A stretch of 64,000 nucleotides of DNA from Gammaproteobacteria bacterium UBA5078 (GTDB lineage Bacteria > Pseudomonadota > Gammaproteobacteria > Pseudomonadales > Pseudohongiellaceae), in NCBI GenBank assembly GCA_002416505.1, contig DIAM01000014.1, forward strand, positions 108,638 through 172,637, read 5' to 3'. The position numbers were made by a program, and so were the translations under genes. Of the stretch, positions 28,458-37,697 are shown in pieces. The first letter of the stretch is position 1. Each line of letters starts with the position of its first letter. The notes below the pieces were generated by a model, which saw only the letters and a list, made by a program, of their open reading frames with translations, made no database searches and had not been told where the DNA came from.

Positions 28458-29556
28458 TTATAACCCCATTTTTAAACTTGCTTCGATAAACTTATCCAGA
28501 TCGCCATCGAGCACGGCGCCGGTATTGCTAGACTCTACGCCGGTGCGCAGGTCTTTTATGCGGGACTGGTCGAGTACATAGGAGCGAATCTGGCTGCCCC
28601 AGCCGATGTCGGACTTCTCCTCTTCCACTTCCTGGGCGGCCTGCGCACGCTTGAGCTCTTCCATCTCATAGAGCTTAGCCTTGAGCTGCTTGATCGCCTG
28701 ATCTTTGTTCTTGTGTTGCGAGCGCTGATTCTGACACTGCACGACGATGCCGCTGGGCTCATGGGTCAGTCGAATCGCGGAGTCGGTCTTGTTGATGTGC
28801 TGACCGCCGGCGCCACTGGCGCGGTAGGTATCCACACGCACGTCGGACATATTCAGCTCGATCTCGATATCGTCGTCCACCTCTGGCGAGACGAATACCG
28901 ATGAGAAGGAGGTATGGCGGCGATTGCCAGAGTCGAAGGGCGACTTGCGCACCAGACGATGCACCCCGGTCTCCGTGCGCAGCCAGCCGAAGGCGTACTC
29001 GCCACTGATGTAGATCGTGGCGCTCTTAATGCCCGCGACCTCGCCGGCGGAGACCTCGACAACCTCTACCTTAAAGCCCTTGGCCTCGCCCCAGCGCAGA
29101 TACATGCGCAGCAGCATCTCGGCCCAGTCCTGTGCCTCGGTGCCGCCGGAGCCGGCCTGAATATCGACGAAGGCACTATTGGGGTCCATGCGTCCAGAGA
29201 ACATGCGGCGGAACTCGAGGCTCTCTAACTGCGCGCCGAGCCGAGCGAGTTCTGTGTTGACCTCCGCGAAGAGGTCCTCGTCGTCTTCGTCCTGCGCAAG
29301 CTGCACCAGTTCGCGACTGTCGGCGAGGCCGTTATAGAGCGTGTCGATGGTGCTGACCACTAATTCTAATTCCGCGCGCTCCTTGCCTAGCGCCTGGGCG
29401 ACATCGGGCTTGTCCCAGACATCGGATTCGCCGAGCTCGAGTTCGACCTCTGTCAGGCGATCTTTCTTCTCAACGTAGTCAAAGATACCCCCGAAGAGTA
29501 TCGGTACGAGTGTGAAAGTCTTTGATCTTCTGCAGCGTTAAATTGGCTTCAATCAT
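28458..29556 (-). CDS. prfB: Peptide chain release factor 2, programmed +1 frameshift
   Basis: RF2 releases finished proteins at UGA and UAA. The gene is in two frames: an ATG at 29556 opens 25 codons ending in an in-frame TGA at 29481-29479, and a +1 shift at CTT-TGA joins the second frame, giving 365 residues, the usual RF2 length. The stop-recognition tripeptide SPF is in [11 protein letters not shown] and the peptidyl-transferase-centre GGQ is in [16 protein letters not shown]. The frame seen alone from 29360 is only the C-terminal part. lysS follows after five bases. Confidence 0.96.
29479..29493 (-). promoter_or_regulatory. RF2 autoregulatory frameshift site
   Basis: On the minus strand the sequence GGGGGTATCTTTGAC contains the slippery CTT codon, the in-frame TGA at codon 26 followed by C (a weak stop context) and an upstream G-rich Shine-Dalgarno-like element at the usual spacing. 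Low RF2 slows termination at the TGA and favours the shift, so RF2 controls its own synthesis. Confidence 0.95.
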
Positions 29557-29650
29557 GCGGGTCTCGAAGGGCCTTCAGGTGTTGAAAAGACGGGCATTTT
29601 ACCTTATTCGAGCGCAGATGCCACAACCGCAAGTAGCGAGGCCTTAAGCC

Positions 29651-29679
29651 TTAGTATCGAGATGAGTATCTGCTAGAAT
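29651..29679 (+). promoter_or_regulatory. Candidate mnmC promoter giving a leaderless mRNA
   Basis: TAGAAT (29674-29679) is preceded after 17 bases by TTAGTA (29651-29656). Only six bases separate the -10 from the mnmC ATG at 29686, so the transcript would start at or next to the start codon. No Shine-Dalgarno sequence is present, which agrees with this. Confidence 0.5.
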
Positions 29680-29685
29680 CCGCCC

Positions 29686-31737
29686 ATGCCAAGCCCCCCC
29701 CAAGACAACATCGAGAACGCCGACCTGCAATGGCAGGAAAGCGGCGCCCCCTACTCCACTCGCTTCGACGACATCTACTTCTCCAGTGGCGGTGGTCTGG
29801 CCGAGACCGAGCATGTATTCCTCGCGGGCAACCGGCTCCAACAGCGCTGGCTTGCCCGAGACCAAGCCCTGGCCGCGACAGCCGCCCCAAGCAACGAGCA
29901 CTTCACCGTCGCGGAACTCGGCTTCGGCACCGGCCTGAATTTCCTGTGTTGCTGGCGCGCCTGGCGGCAATTAGCCCCCCAGCATCTGCGGCTGCACTAC
30001 ATCGCCTGCGAGAAATACCCGTTGCAGATCGACGCCCTGCGCCAGGCCCTGCTCGAATGGCCCGAGCTCGCGCCGCTTAGCGAGGCGCTCTTACACGAGT
30101 ACCCAGACCACTCCGCCGGCGTGCATCGACTCCATCTAGCGGGTGCTGCCGGCACCGCCCCTATCACGCTCGACCTGTATTATGGCGACGCCACGCAGAC
30201 CCTCGCGGCGCAGGCCGAGCGCAGCACCGCCAAGGTCGATGCCTGGTTTCTAGATGGCTTCGCGCCTCGGGTCAATCCGCAGATGTGGAGCGAGGAGTTG
30301 CTAGTGCAGATCGCACGCCTGAGCAGGACTGGCAGCACTCTGAGCACCTATAGCGTCGCCGGTCAGGTGGTGCGTGGCCTGCGCGGCGCGGGATTCGAAG
30401 TGGAGAAGGTCAGGGGCTTCGGACAGAAGCGACAGATGCTGATCGGCCATTACCCTCAAGAGGCCCGGCCCCCCTCCCCAGTGGGCATGCCCAAGCCGAG
30501 CTGGCTGAATCTAAGCACACAGGCGGCGCAGCCCCCACAGGTTTTGGTTATCGGGGCTGGTCTGGCGGGCTGCGCCACCGCCCATAGCCTCGCCCGCAAG
30601 GGCTATCGCGTCTTGGTCCTGGAACAGGCCGACGGTATCGCGACCGGCGCCTCGGGGAATAGACAGGCTGTCCTACAGTGCCGCCTGAGCAATGCGCTCA
30701 ATGGCAGTCGCCAATTTAATTTACAGGCCTTCCTCTACGCCACACGTGAGTTCGCGCGCCTCAACCAGGACTATCCGAAAGTAAACTGGCAGGCCTGCGG
30801 CGTGTTCAACCTAGACACTGCATTCAGCGCGCGCAAGGAGCGCTGCGTCGATGTCGATCTCAGCGATTATTCGCCGCGCATCGCCCAGCGCCTAGATCGA
30901 CACGCGACGAGCCAAAGTGCGGGCCTGGCTGTCGACGGGGCTAGCAACTATTTAAGCCTGGGCGGATGGCTAAGCCCGGCTGAACTTTGCCACGCCTATC
31001 TCCAGCATCCGAACATAGAACTGCGCTGCAACGCCAAGGTGCAGCGCCTCGAGCGCGACGGGCAGGCCTGGCATGTCTATGCTAAAGATGCTGAGCTGGC
31101 CTGCGCTCCAACCGTCGTCATCGCCAACAGCATTAGCGCCACGCAGCTCGAACAGAGCGCGCCACTGCCAATTGTCCCGATCCGGGGGCAAGTGAGTTAT
31201 TTGCAGGCCACAGCAGGCACTGTGAACATCGCCGGTGTCATCTGCGCTCAGAGTTATATCAGCCCCGCATTCGATGGCCTGCATAGCGTTGGCGCGAGCT
31301 ATTCTAAAAATGTCAGCGACCTGGCGCTTTCGGAGAATGAACATCGACAGAATATCGAAGGCATAGCGCCGCACCTGACGCATGGGACTATTGATGCGGA
31401 TGCCATCACAGGCGGTCGAGTGTCTGTGCGAGCCACCACTGGCGATCGCATGCCCATCGTCGGCCCCGTGCCAGACTTCGCCGCATTCGAAATCCAATAC
31501 AGCGCTCTTGGCCAGCGCGAACGCAAACACCCCAACACCCATATGCCCTATGTTAACGGTCTTTATGTGAGTGTGGGACATGGCTCCCACGGGCTGAGCA
31601 ATGCGCCTCTGTGCGGGGAGTACCTAGCGAGCATTATCGCGAATGAGTTGCTGCCACTGCAGAGTAAAGCCCTAGAGTGCATTCATCCAGGACGGTTCTT
31701 CCTGCGTGAGCTTAAGCGTCGAGACTATTCGCGTTGA
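29686..31737 (+). CDS. mnmC: Bifunctional tRNA mnm5(s2)U biosynthesis protein MnmC
   Basis: A 683-residue fusion enzyme acting on wobble uridine of tRNAs such as Lys(TTT) and Arg(TCT). Residues 1 to about 250 are the methyltransferase MnmD part (SAM motif ELGFGTGLNFL; DAWFLDGFAPRVNPQMW). From about residue 280 an FAD-dependent oxidoreductase domain follows (VLVIGAGLAGCATAHSLARK), which converts cmnm5U to nm5U before methylation. The ATG at 29686 has no ribosome-binding site and a promoter just before it. The last 26 bases overlap the convergent M18 aminopeptidase gene. Confidence 0.95.
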   Translation: MPSPPQDNIENADLQWQESGAPYSTRFDDIYFSSGGGLAETEHVFLAGNRLQQRWLARDQALAATAAPSNEHFTVAELGFGTGLNFLCCWRAWRQLAPQHLRLHYIACEKYPLQIDALRQALLEWPELAPLSEALLHEYPDHSAGVHRLHLAGAAGTAPITLDLYYGDATQTLAAQAERSTAKVDAWFLDGFAPRVNPQMWSEELLVQIARLSRTGSTLSTYSVAGQVVRGLRGAGFEVEKVRGFGQKRQMLIGHYPQEARPPSPVGMPKPSWLNLSTQAAQPPQVLVIGAGLAGCATAHSLARKGYRVLVLEQADGIATGASGNRQAVLQCRLSNALNGSRQFNLQAFLYATREFARLNQDYPKVNWQACGVFNLDTAFSARKERCVDVDLSDYSPRIAQRLDRHATSQSAGLAVDGASNYLSLGGWLSPAELCHAYLQHPNIELRCNAKVQRLERDGQAWHVYAKDAELACAPTVVIANSISATQLEQSAPLPIVPIRGQVSYLQATAGTVNIAGVICAQSYISPAFDGLHSVGASYSKNVSDLALSENEHRQNIEGIAPHLTHGTIDADAITGGRVSVRATTGDRMPIVGPVPDFAAFEIQYSALGQRERKHPNTHMPYVNGLYVSVGHGSHGLSNAPLCGEYLASIIANELLPLQSKALECIHPGRFFLRELKRRDYSR

Positions 31738-33052
31738 AGAAGCGCTTCACTACTCTATAGAGATTGTGGGCGTCTTCACTGCCCGCCAGCTCCCTAATCG
31801 AGTGCATCGCGAAGGTGGGCACGCCTAGATCGATCGTCTCTACGCCTATCCCGGCGGCGGTAATCGGGCCGATGGTGCTGCCGCAACCCATATCGCTGCG
31901 CACCACGAAGGTCTGCACCGGCACCTGTGCCTCGAGACACAGCGACTTAAAGAATGCCACCGAGCTACTGCTACTGGCATAACGCTGATTGGCATTGATC
32001 TTGATGACTGGGCCCTGATTCAGAATCGGGCCGTGGTTGGCATCGTGCTTGTCCATGTAGTTGGGATGTATGCCGTGGGCATTATCGATGGACAGTAGTT
32101 TGGATTGGCGAATCAGGCGCTCGAAGTCTTCGGCACTCTTGCCCAGCTGCTCAGAGCTCTCGGCCACGATGCGCTCCAACACGGAACGCAGGAACGAGCC
32201 ATTTGCCCCGCTCGCGGAGGTACTGCCCACCTCTTCGTGATCCGTGCAGATCAACAAATTACAATTATTCTCTGCGCTCTCACACAATGCCTGCGCGCCC
32301 AAATAGCAGCTCAGCAGGTTGTCCAAGCGCGCCGAGGCGATGAATTCATTGTGCAGGCCGATTATCGCCGGAGGCTGAGTGTCGTAAAAACTGAGCTCAT
32401 AGCTGAGCACTTTACTGGCATCGCTGCGTTCGCCGTACTCACTCACCCAAGACAGTAGCAACTCGTCGAAGCTGGCACCCTCTAGACCCGAGATCGCAAG
32501 CACCGGAGGCAGCTCCAATTGCGCATTCACCGACCGCGCGGTATTGGCCTCGCGATCCAGATGTATGGCAAGGCTCGGGATAACGGCGACGGGGCGTTGC
32601 AGGTCAATCAGACAGGAATCTAACTTGCCCGCACTGGTCATGAAGTCGACACGTCCCGCTATGGAGAGGTCGCGATCGAACCAAGGATTAAACAGTGCGC
32701 CGCCATACACCTCGACGCCGAGCTGAACATAATTGTTCTTGCGCAGATCGGGCTGGGGTTTGACACGCAGACAAGGGCTGTCGGTATGCGCTCCGACCAT
32801 GCGTACGCCGCCACTGATACTCTTAGCGACTGCGCTGGGCAGGGTGAACGCGATCAGGGAGGCGCCGTTGCGCGTCACGCAATAACGGCCACCCGGTGTG
32901 AGATCCCAGGATTGGGCCTCGTCGAGCATGTGGAAACCCTGCGCCGCGAAAAGCGACGCAAGATTGGCGGTGGCATGGTAAGGCGTCGGTGAGCTCCCCA
33001 AAAACGCTAACAAACCCGAATTAAAATCGTCTAAGCCTGTTTCTTGTTTCAT
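31712..33052 (-). CDS. apeB: M18-family aminopeptidase
   Basis: A 446-residue cytosolic zinc aminopeptidase of the aspartyl aminopeptidase family. Metal ligands are in VGAHTDSPCLRVKP (near residue 90) and TDHEEVGSTSASGA (near 270), and the C-terminal HSIRELAGSEDAHNLYRV segment is typical. Family enzymes remove N-terminal acidic or other residues and assemble as large oligomers. It is encoded convergently with mnmC (26-base overlap), and the FKBP gene ends 34 bases upstream. Confidence 0.92.
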   Translation of the reverse strand: MKQETGLDDFNSGLLAFLGSSPTPYHATANLASLFAAQGFHMLDEAQSWDLTPGGRYCVTRNGASLIAFTLPSAVAKSISGGVRMVGAHTDSPCLRVKPQPDLRKNNYVQLGVEVYGGALFNPWFDRDLSIAGRVDFMTSAGKLDSCLIDLQRPVAVIPSLAIHLDREANTARSVNAQLELPPVLAISGLEGASFDELLLSWVSEYGERSDASKVLSYELSFYDTQPPAIIGLHNEFIASARLDNLLSCYLGAQALCESAENNCNLLICTDHEEVGSTSASGANGSFLRSVLERIVAESSEQLGKSAEDFERLIRQSKLLSIDNAHGIHPNYMDKHDANHGPILNQGPVIKINANQRYASSSSSVAFFKSLCLEAQVPVQTFVVRSDMGCGSTIGPITAAGIGVETIDLGVPTFAMHSIRELAGSEDAHNLYRVVKRFFNANSLDA

Positions 33053-33086
33053 GATCAGCTCACGCCTCTGCCGCCTTTAGTCCGCA

Positions 33087-33794
33087 TCAGGGAGTGATGA
33101 CGTTCAATAGCTCTACATCGAAGATCAGGGTGGAGAAAGGCGGAATCGGGCCAGAACCGGTCTCGCCATAGGCCAAATCGGACGGAATAAACAGGCGCCA
33201 CTTGTCGCCCACCTTCATCATCTGTAGCGCCTCTGTCCAGCCAGCAATCACTTGGCCAACGCCGAACTCGGCGGGCTCGCCACGATCGACCGAGCTATCG
33301 AAAACGCTGCCGTCGATGAATGTGCCATGGTAATGTGCCAACACGCTGTCACTTGTCGTAGGGGAAGCACCACCGGCGGCACCAGTCTCGAGTACCAAAT
33401 ATTGTAGGCCTGTAGCAGTCTCCATCACGCCTTCGCGCGAAGCATTCGCGGTCAAGAAGGCTTCGCTCTCTGCCCGGAAAGCCTCCATTTCAACTTGTTG
33501 TTGCGCCATCAAACGCTCTTGGAAGCTCTGCAACGCCGCCATCATCTCATCCATAGTCATGCGCGGCTCGCCCGACACCACATCGCCAATACCTGCGTAG
33601 AATTCGTCCAGGCTGATGGAATCCATGATTCCCTGATCGGCCAGATTCTGACCGATATTGACGCCGATGCTGTAGCTTATCTTGCTCGCCTCGGAGCTCA
33701 GATCCACGGTGCTTTCGGCAGCTTGCGCATGCATAGCGGTAAGCGAGACAGCCAAAACTGCACTGCGCAGGCTCAGTAAACGGGGAAAATTCAT
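33087..33794 (-). CDS. Exported FKBP-type peptidyl-prolyl isomerase
   Basis: A 235-residue protein with a signal peptide (cleavage near H-A-Q-A-A-E) and an N-terminal helical dimerisation domain of the FkpA/Mip kind (KISYSIGVNIGQNLADQG). A C-terminal FKBP domain carries AHYHGTFIDGSVFDSS and GDKWRLFIPSDLAYGETG. It most likely folds proteins in the periplasm. AAGGAAG seven bases before the ATG at 33794 favours this start over the ATG at 33809. FkpA, FklB and Mip cannot be separated by eye. Confidence 0.9.
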   Translation of the reverse strand: MNFPRLLSLRSAVLAVSLTAMHAQAAESTVDLSSEASKISYSIGVNIGQNLADQGIMDSISLDEFYAGIGDVVSGEPRMTMDEMMAALQSFQERLMAQQQVEMEAFRAESEAFLTANASREGVMETATGLQYLVLETGAAGGASPTTSDSVLAHYHGTFIDGSVFDSSVDRGEPAEFGVGQVIAGWTEALQMMKVGDKWRLFIPSDLAYGETGSGPIPPFSTLIFDVELLNVITP

Positions 33795-34010
33795 GGTGAC
33801 TTCCTTCATTGATGATTATCTAATGTGGGTTTGCGAGCTAATACTCTGACTGTAGTCTTAGACCGGGGCGAAACCACCGGTTCAGGGCAACGAATACTAA
33901 CTGGACTAGAGGCTAATTTCCACTTCGACGGCAAGAAACACCCGGAAAATAAAGGCGCTGCTGCGCATTCCTGACTCTGCTAAGATCCACATCACACAAG
34001 GAGCGTTGCA

Positions 34011-34526
34011 ATGAAAATCGTCACACTTAGCCGCAGCACCACGTTGTTGCTTTTATTGCTCGCTAGCAGCGCTTGTTCACAGCGCTTCGCAGTCAGCGTC
34101 AACAACCAGACCCTAATAGACCCACGTCCCAATACCACCGCCTATCGCTTCGCAGACCCGGGCCTGCAGGCCTGCGTGAATTTCGCCCTGCAACAACCCA
34201 ATGCCGCGATAGAGACCATCACGGTGCTGTCTTGCTCGGGCTGGGAGATAGAGAGTATCGAGGGGATCGCGACCCTGCGGGCCTTGCAGTTTGTCGACAT
34301 TAGCAATAACCGCATCGGCTCGCTGGCACCACTTAGCCAATTGCCAAGGCTTAGCTCGATCAGCGCGACGGATAATCGCATCCGCGATATCGAGCCACTC
34401 ATCGCGATGACCTCGCTCACCTCGGCCATATTAACCGGTAATCCCAATATCGCCTGTGAACAACTCGCCAGCCTAGGCCAACGCCTAGGCGACAACCTGC
34501 GGCGCCCCGCGAGCTGCCGAGATTAA
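34011..34526 (+). CDS. Leucine-rich-repeat lipoprotein (hypothetical)
   Basis: A 171-residue protein with an N-terminal hydrophobic segment ending in L-L-A-S-S-A-C at about residues 16-22. This is a plausible though imperfect lipobox, so the protein is probably a lipoprotein. The second half contains about three leucine-rich repeats of the internalin/bacterial type (LQFVDISNNRIGSLAPLSQL, then RLSSISATDNRIRDIEPL), usually protein-binding. AAGGAG lies before the ATG. No function is known. It is convergent with miaE, ten bases apart. Confidence 0.75.
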   Translation: MKIVTLSRSTTLLLLLLASSACSQRFAVSVNNQTLIDPRPNTTAYRFADPGLQACVNFALQQPNAAIETITVLSCSGWEIESIEGIATLRALQFVDISNNRIGSLAPLSQLPRLSSISATDNRIRDIEPLIAMTSLTSAILTGNPNIACEQLASLGQRLGDNLRRPASCRD

Positions 34527-34536
34527 TCGAGACGAA

Positions 34537-35142
34537 TTACTCGCTGCGCGGCACGCCGCTATGGAAGCGGAACTGTGTATCCTCGCGCTCGATAAGATCA
34601 CGCTCGATCTCACGAAACCGCGCGACATCCGGGCCGATGTCGGAATCGCTATACAGCGCCGCTAGGGCCAGATAGTCCTGAAAGTGGCGCGCCTCCGATT
34701 TGAGCAGGCTGCGATAGAACTTGCTCAGCTGCGGGTCGAGCAAGGGCGCGATCTTGGCGAAGCGCTCGCAAGAGCGCGCCTCTACGAAAGCCCCCACGAT
34801 GAGCGTATCCACCAACACATGCTTGGCGTCTTTACGCAGATGCTCGCGCATGCCGCCGGCATAGCGTGACGGCCCCAAGTGGATGTACTCGATGCCTCGC
34901 TCACTGATGATATTGACCACCTGCTCGAAGTGCAGCAGCTCCTCGCGCGCCAGTTGCGACATCTTACGCAGCAACTCGGTGTGTTCGGAATAGCGATAGA
35001 GCAGGCTCATGGCCGTCGCGGCCGCCTTCTTCTCGCAATTGGCATGGTCGATAAGCAAGATAGTGGGTTGGCGCAGGGCCTCATCCAGCCATGGGGCCGG
35101 GGTTTCACAGGGGAGGAACTCGAGTATCTCTTTTAAAATCAT
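34537..35142 (-). CDS. miaE: tRNA-(ms2io6A)-hydroxylase
   Basis: A 201-residue ferritin-like diiron monooxygenase that hydroxylates ms2i6A37 of tRNAs reading U-starting codons. Iron ligands fit the pattern E-E-L-L-H-F-E (near residue 68) and S-E-A-R-H-F (near 150), with further acidic residues in HANCEKKAA and VEARSCERF. Length is normal. Its ATG overlaps the rmuC stop codon by four bases, so the two are coupled. The substrate i6A/ms2i6A enzymes MiaA and MiaB are not in the window. Confidence 0.93.
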   Translation of the reverse strand: MILKEILEFLPCETPAPWLDEALRQPTILLIDHANCEKKAAATAMSLLYRYSEHTELLRKMSQLAREELLHFEQVVNIISERGIEYIHLGPSRYAGGMREHLRKDAKHVLVDTLIVGAFVEARSCERFAKIAPLLDPQLSKFYRSLLKSEARHFQDYLALAALYSDSDIGPDVARFREIERDLIEREDTQFRFHSGVPRSE

Positions 35143-36524
35143 TCGCTTTCAACTTGTTCGGGCTGTTGCGGATCGCGGCGATCCTCAAGCGCGGGGTTTT
35201 CGTCTATGTCGGCCTGAGCCAGCAGGTGTTCGGCGTGTTTCTTACTGGCACGAGCGCCTAGCGTCTTGAGCCTCTCTACCCTGCCCAATAGATTACCGCG
35301 CCCCGCCACCAACTTGTTCTGTGCCTTGTCGAAACTCTTACGGGTGGCCTCGATGCGGCTGCCGATCTCGTCCAGGTCGCTGACGAAGGCGACAAACTTG
35401 TCGTAGAGCAGCCCCGCCGAATTCGCGATCTCGATGGCGTTCTGGCTCTGTTGCTCATAGCGCCAGATGTTTTGAATGGTGCGCAGCGTAGCGAGCAGTG
35501 TCGAGGGCCCCACCAGAATAATATTCTTGTCGAAGGCATCGGTGAACATCGACCCATCGGCCTGCACCGCGACGGAGAACGCCGCCTCGACGGGCATAAA
35601 CAACAGCACGAAGTCCAAGGAGTTTACGGACATTAGGTTTTGGTAGTCCTTAGAGCTTAGCGTCTTCACATGGGTCTTGACCGAGGCCACGTGCTGCCTC
35701 AGCAGCTCACCGCGACGCTCGGCGTTGTCCTCGGAGCAATAGCCCTCATAGGCCTTGAGCGAGACCTTGGCGTCGATGATGATGTGTTTATTCTCGGGCA
35801 TGTGCACGATGACGTCGGGCTGGGCACGCGAGCCGTCGTCGGCCTTGAGGCTGACCTGAGTCTCGTACTCGCGCCCCTTCACGAGACCGGACTTCTCTAG
35901 GATCGTCTCGAGTATCACCTCGCCCCAAGTGCCCTGGGTCTTGCTCTCGCCCTTCAGGGCATTGGTGAGATTGACCGCGTCCTCGCTGATGCGGACATTG
36001 AGTTCCTGCAGACTGCGGATCTCCCGGGACAGCGAGAAGCGCTCCTTGGACTCGCGGTCATAGGTCTCATCCACCTTCTTCTCGAACAGCTGAATCTTGT
36101 CGTTCAGCGGGCGTAGGATCTCGGCGATGCTTTCCTTATTGCTCGCGGCAAAGCGCTTGCTCTTATCTTCCAGAATCTCGCTGGCGATGGTCTTGAACTC
36201 GAGGGTCATCTGCTCGCGGGAGTTGCTCAGCAGCGCCAGTTTCTCGTCGGTCTGCCTGCGCTCCTGCCCGATAAGGGTCTGCAACTGGGCGATCTGCTCA
36301 CGGTGCTTGGTGCCCGTCTCGGCCAGTTCGCTGTACTCAAACTCAAGTGCTCGTAGGCGGGCGTTCTTTGCCTCGAGCTCCAGGGCCCTGGCGCCGAGGC
36401 GTTCTTCGAGAACGGCAACTTGACCAGACTGATCGACGGGACGGCGCAAATACTGCAAAAGCGCCACTAGCCCCAATAGCGCGGCGATGGCAGCAAGTGC
36501 AATAGTCTCGGGTGTCATCGACAT
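35139..36524 (-). CDS. rmuC: DNA recombination protein RmuC
   Basis: A 461-residue protein: an N-terminal membrane segment (about residues 4-24), a long coiled-coil region (residues about 30-160), then the conserved RmuC domain (GTWGEVILETILEKSGLVKGREYETQ and PENKHIIIDAKVSLKAYEGY). The domain resembles restriction-endonuclease folds. Family members limit inversions at short inverted repeats and have been linked to phage defence. The frame opens at 36566; ATGs at 36524 and 36518 are more likely since the membrane segment then sits at the N-terminus. GGAG lies 12 bases upstream, which is far. Confidence 0.9.
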   Translation of the reverse strand: MSMTPETIALAAIAALLGLVALLQYLRRPVDQSGQVAVLEERLGARALELEAKNARLRALEFEYSELAETGTKHREQIAQLQTLIGQERRQTDEKLALLSNSREQMTLEFKTIASEILEDKSKRFAASNKESIAEILRPLNDKIQLFEKKVDETYDRESKERFSLSREIRSLQELNVRISEDAVNLTNALKGESKTQGTWGEVILETILEKSGLVKGREYETQVSLKADDGSRAQPDVIVHMPENKHIIIDAKVSLKAYEGYCSEDNAERRGELLRQHVASVKTHVKTLSSKDYQNLMSVNSLDFVLLFMPVEAAFSVAVQADGSMFTDAFDKNIILVGPSTLLATLRTIQNIWRYEQQSQNAIEIANSAGLLYDKFVAFVSDLDEIGSRIEATRKSFDKAQNKLVAGRGNLLGRVERLKTLGARASKKHAEHLLAQADIDENPALEDRRDPQQPEQVESE

Positions 36525-36584
36525 GGGCTTGGCGTACTCCAAGGCCCGCCTCGCGGTGCTAGGCAACGCGAGACAGGAGAAGGA

Positions 36585-37634
36585 CTAGATGAGATTGCGG
36601 CTAACTGTGCGGATCAATTGATCGCGTAACTCGCGTGTCGCTGCCGCGTCACCGTTGGTTGGCGCGGCCGTAATGACGACACGGTCCGCCTCGGTGGCAA
36701 CGTCGAGCCTAAACATGGGCAATTCGCCTTCCTGCTTGCGGCCCGCGCCAAACATTCGACGGAAGAAGCCAGGGCGCTCCTCCTCTTCACTACCGTCGAA
36801 ACGAACCGTGTAGAAGGCCTCATCGCGATTGCTTTCAATGATCTCGATCTCGGCGTTCTCTAGCGCCTGATTGAGCTGCGACCATACGCGGCCGAAGTCC
36901 ACGCGCACGACCAGCGTATCGCCATTGGCGGTAGGCACGATATTGGCTTTACTCTCGGCCTCGATGCTACCGGCAAGTAGCGACACAGACGAGGCGCGAT
37001 AAAGGTCGGTACGATCGGCCAGATACAGGGAAATGTCATCGAGCATGGCGTTCTCGAGATCTATATCCGCGGAATTCTCTGGCCAATCGATAGGCGCATC
37101 GGGGTCTTCCACATAGCTCTCGCTGATCTGCACCACATACACCTCGGAGTTGCCCGAATGCAGGCCTGGCTCGATACGCACTTGGTATTTATTGCGCTCG
37201 CCCTGCTCCCCTAACCACACGGTCTCCATGATCGCGTCCACAGCATTCTCAGAGGCTAGTCGGATCTGTGCAGTAGACCAATAGTCGCGCATGCGTGGCC
37301 ACACCTGACCCGGCTCGGCACCGATCACGATCCAGCGACGATCACCGAATCGCTGCACCACGACCCCCTCGCGGATATTGGTGTCTAGCGCACGCGGGCT
37401 CGGGGCCTCTATGAAGAATGCACCCTGCTCGGGGAGGCTCTCGGGAACGACATAGAGTGCGTCCAGAGTATAGCTGTCCAACTCCGAGGGGATATCCATG
37501 GGCTCGATAGTAGGCGCGACGAGATAATCGCCCTGACGATCGCGGAAATAGCCGTCATCCCCGGTGAGATAGGAACATCCAGCGAGGGTGCTTACTAAGA
37601 AAGTGCCCATGAAAATCGATTTAATAGCCTGCAT
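36585..37634 (-). CDS. bamC: Outer membrane protein assembly factor BamC
   Basis: A 349-residue lipoprotein of the BAM complex that inserts beta-barrel proteins in the outer membrane. The lipobox S-T-L-A-G-C lies at about residues 15-20. The unstructured region with DGYFRDRQGDYLVAPTI follows, then two helix-grip domains (RFGDRRWIVIGAEPGQVWPR and VVRVDFGRVWSQLNQALEN). AGAGG stands just before the ATG at 37634, which is preferred over the in-frame ATG at 37646. dapA is directly upstream, the usual dapA-bamC operon. Confidence 0.93.
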   Translation of the reverse strand: MQAIKSIFMGTFLVSTLAGCSYLTGDDGYFRDRQGDYLVAPTIEPMDIPSELDSYTLDALYVVPESLPEQGAFFIEAPSPRALDTNIREGVVVQRFGDRRWIVIGAEPGQVWPRMRDYWSTAQIRLASENAVDAIMETVWLGEQGERNKYQVRIEPGLHSGNSEVYVVQISESYVEDPDAPIDWPENSADIDLENAMLDDISLYLADRTDLYRASSVSLLAGSIEAESKANIVPTANGDTLVVRVDFGRVWSQLNQALENAEIEIIESNRDEAFYTVRFDGSEEEERPGFFRRMFGAGRKQEGELPMFRLDVATEADRVVITAAPTNGDAAATRELRDQLIRTVSRNLI

Positions 37635-37697
37635 TGTGCCTCTCATGCCTAAAGATTCGGTCGTTCAATGCCATCGCTCACTGCGACGACCCTTAAC

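Noticed and set aside
30970..31590. 206-codon minus-strand frame
   Set aside because: Antisense to the FAD domain of mnmC.
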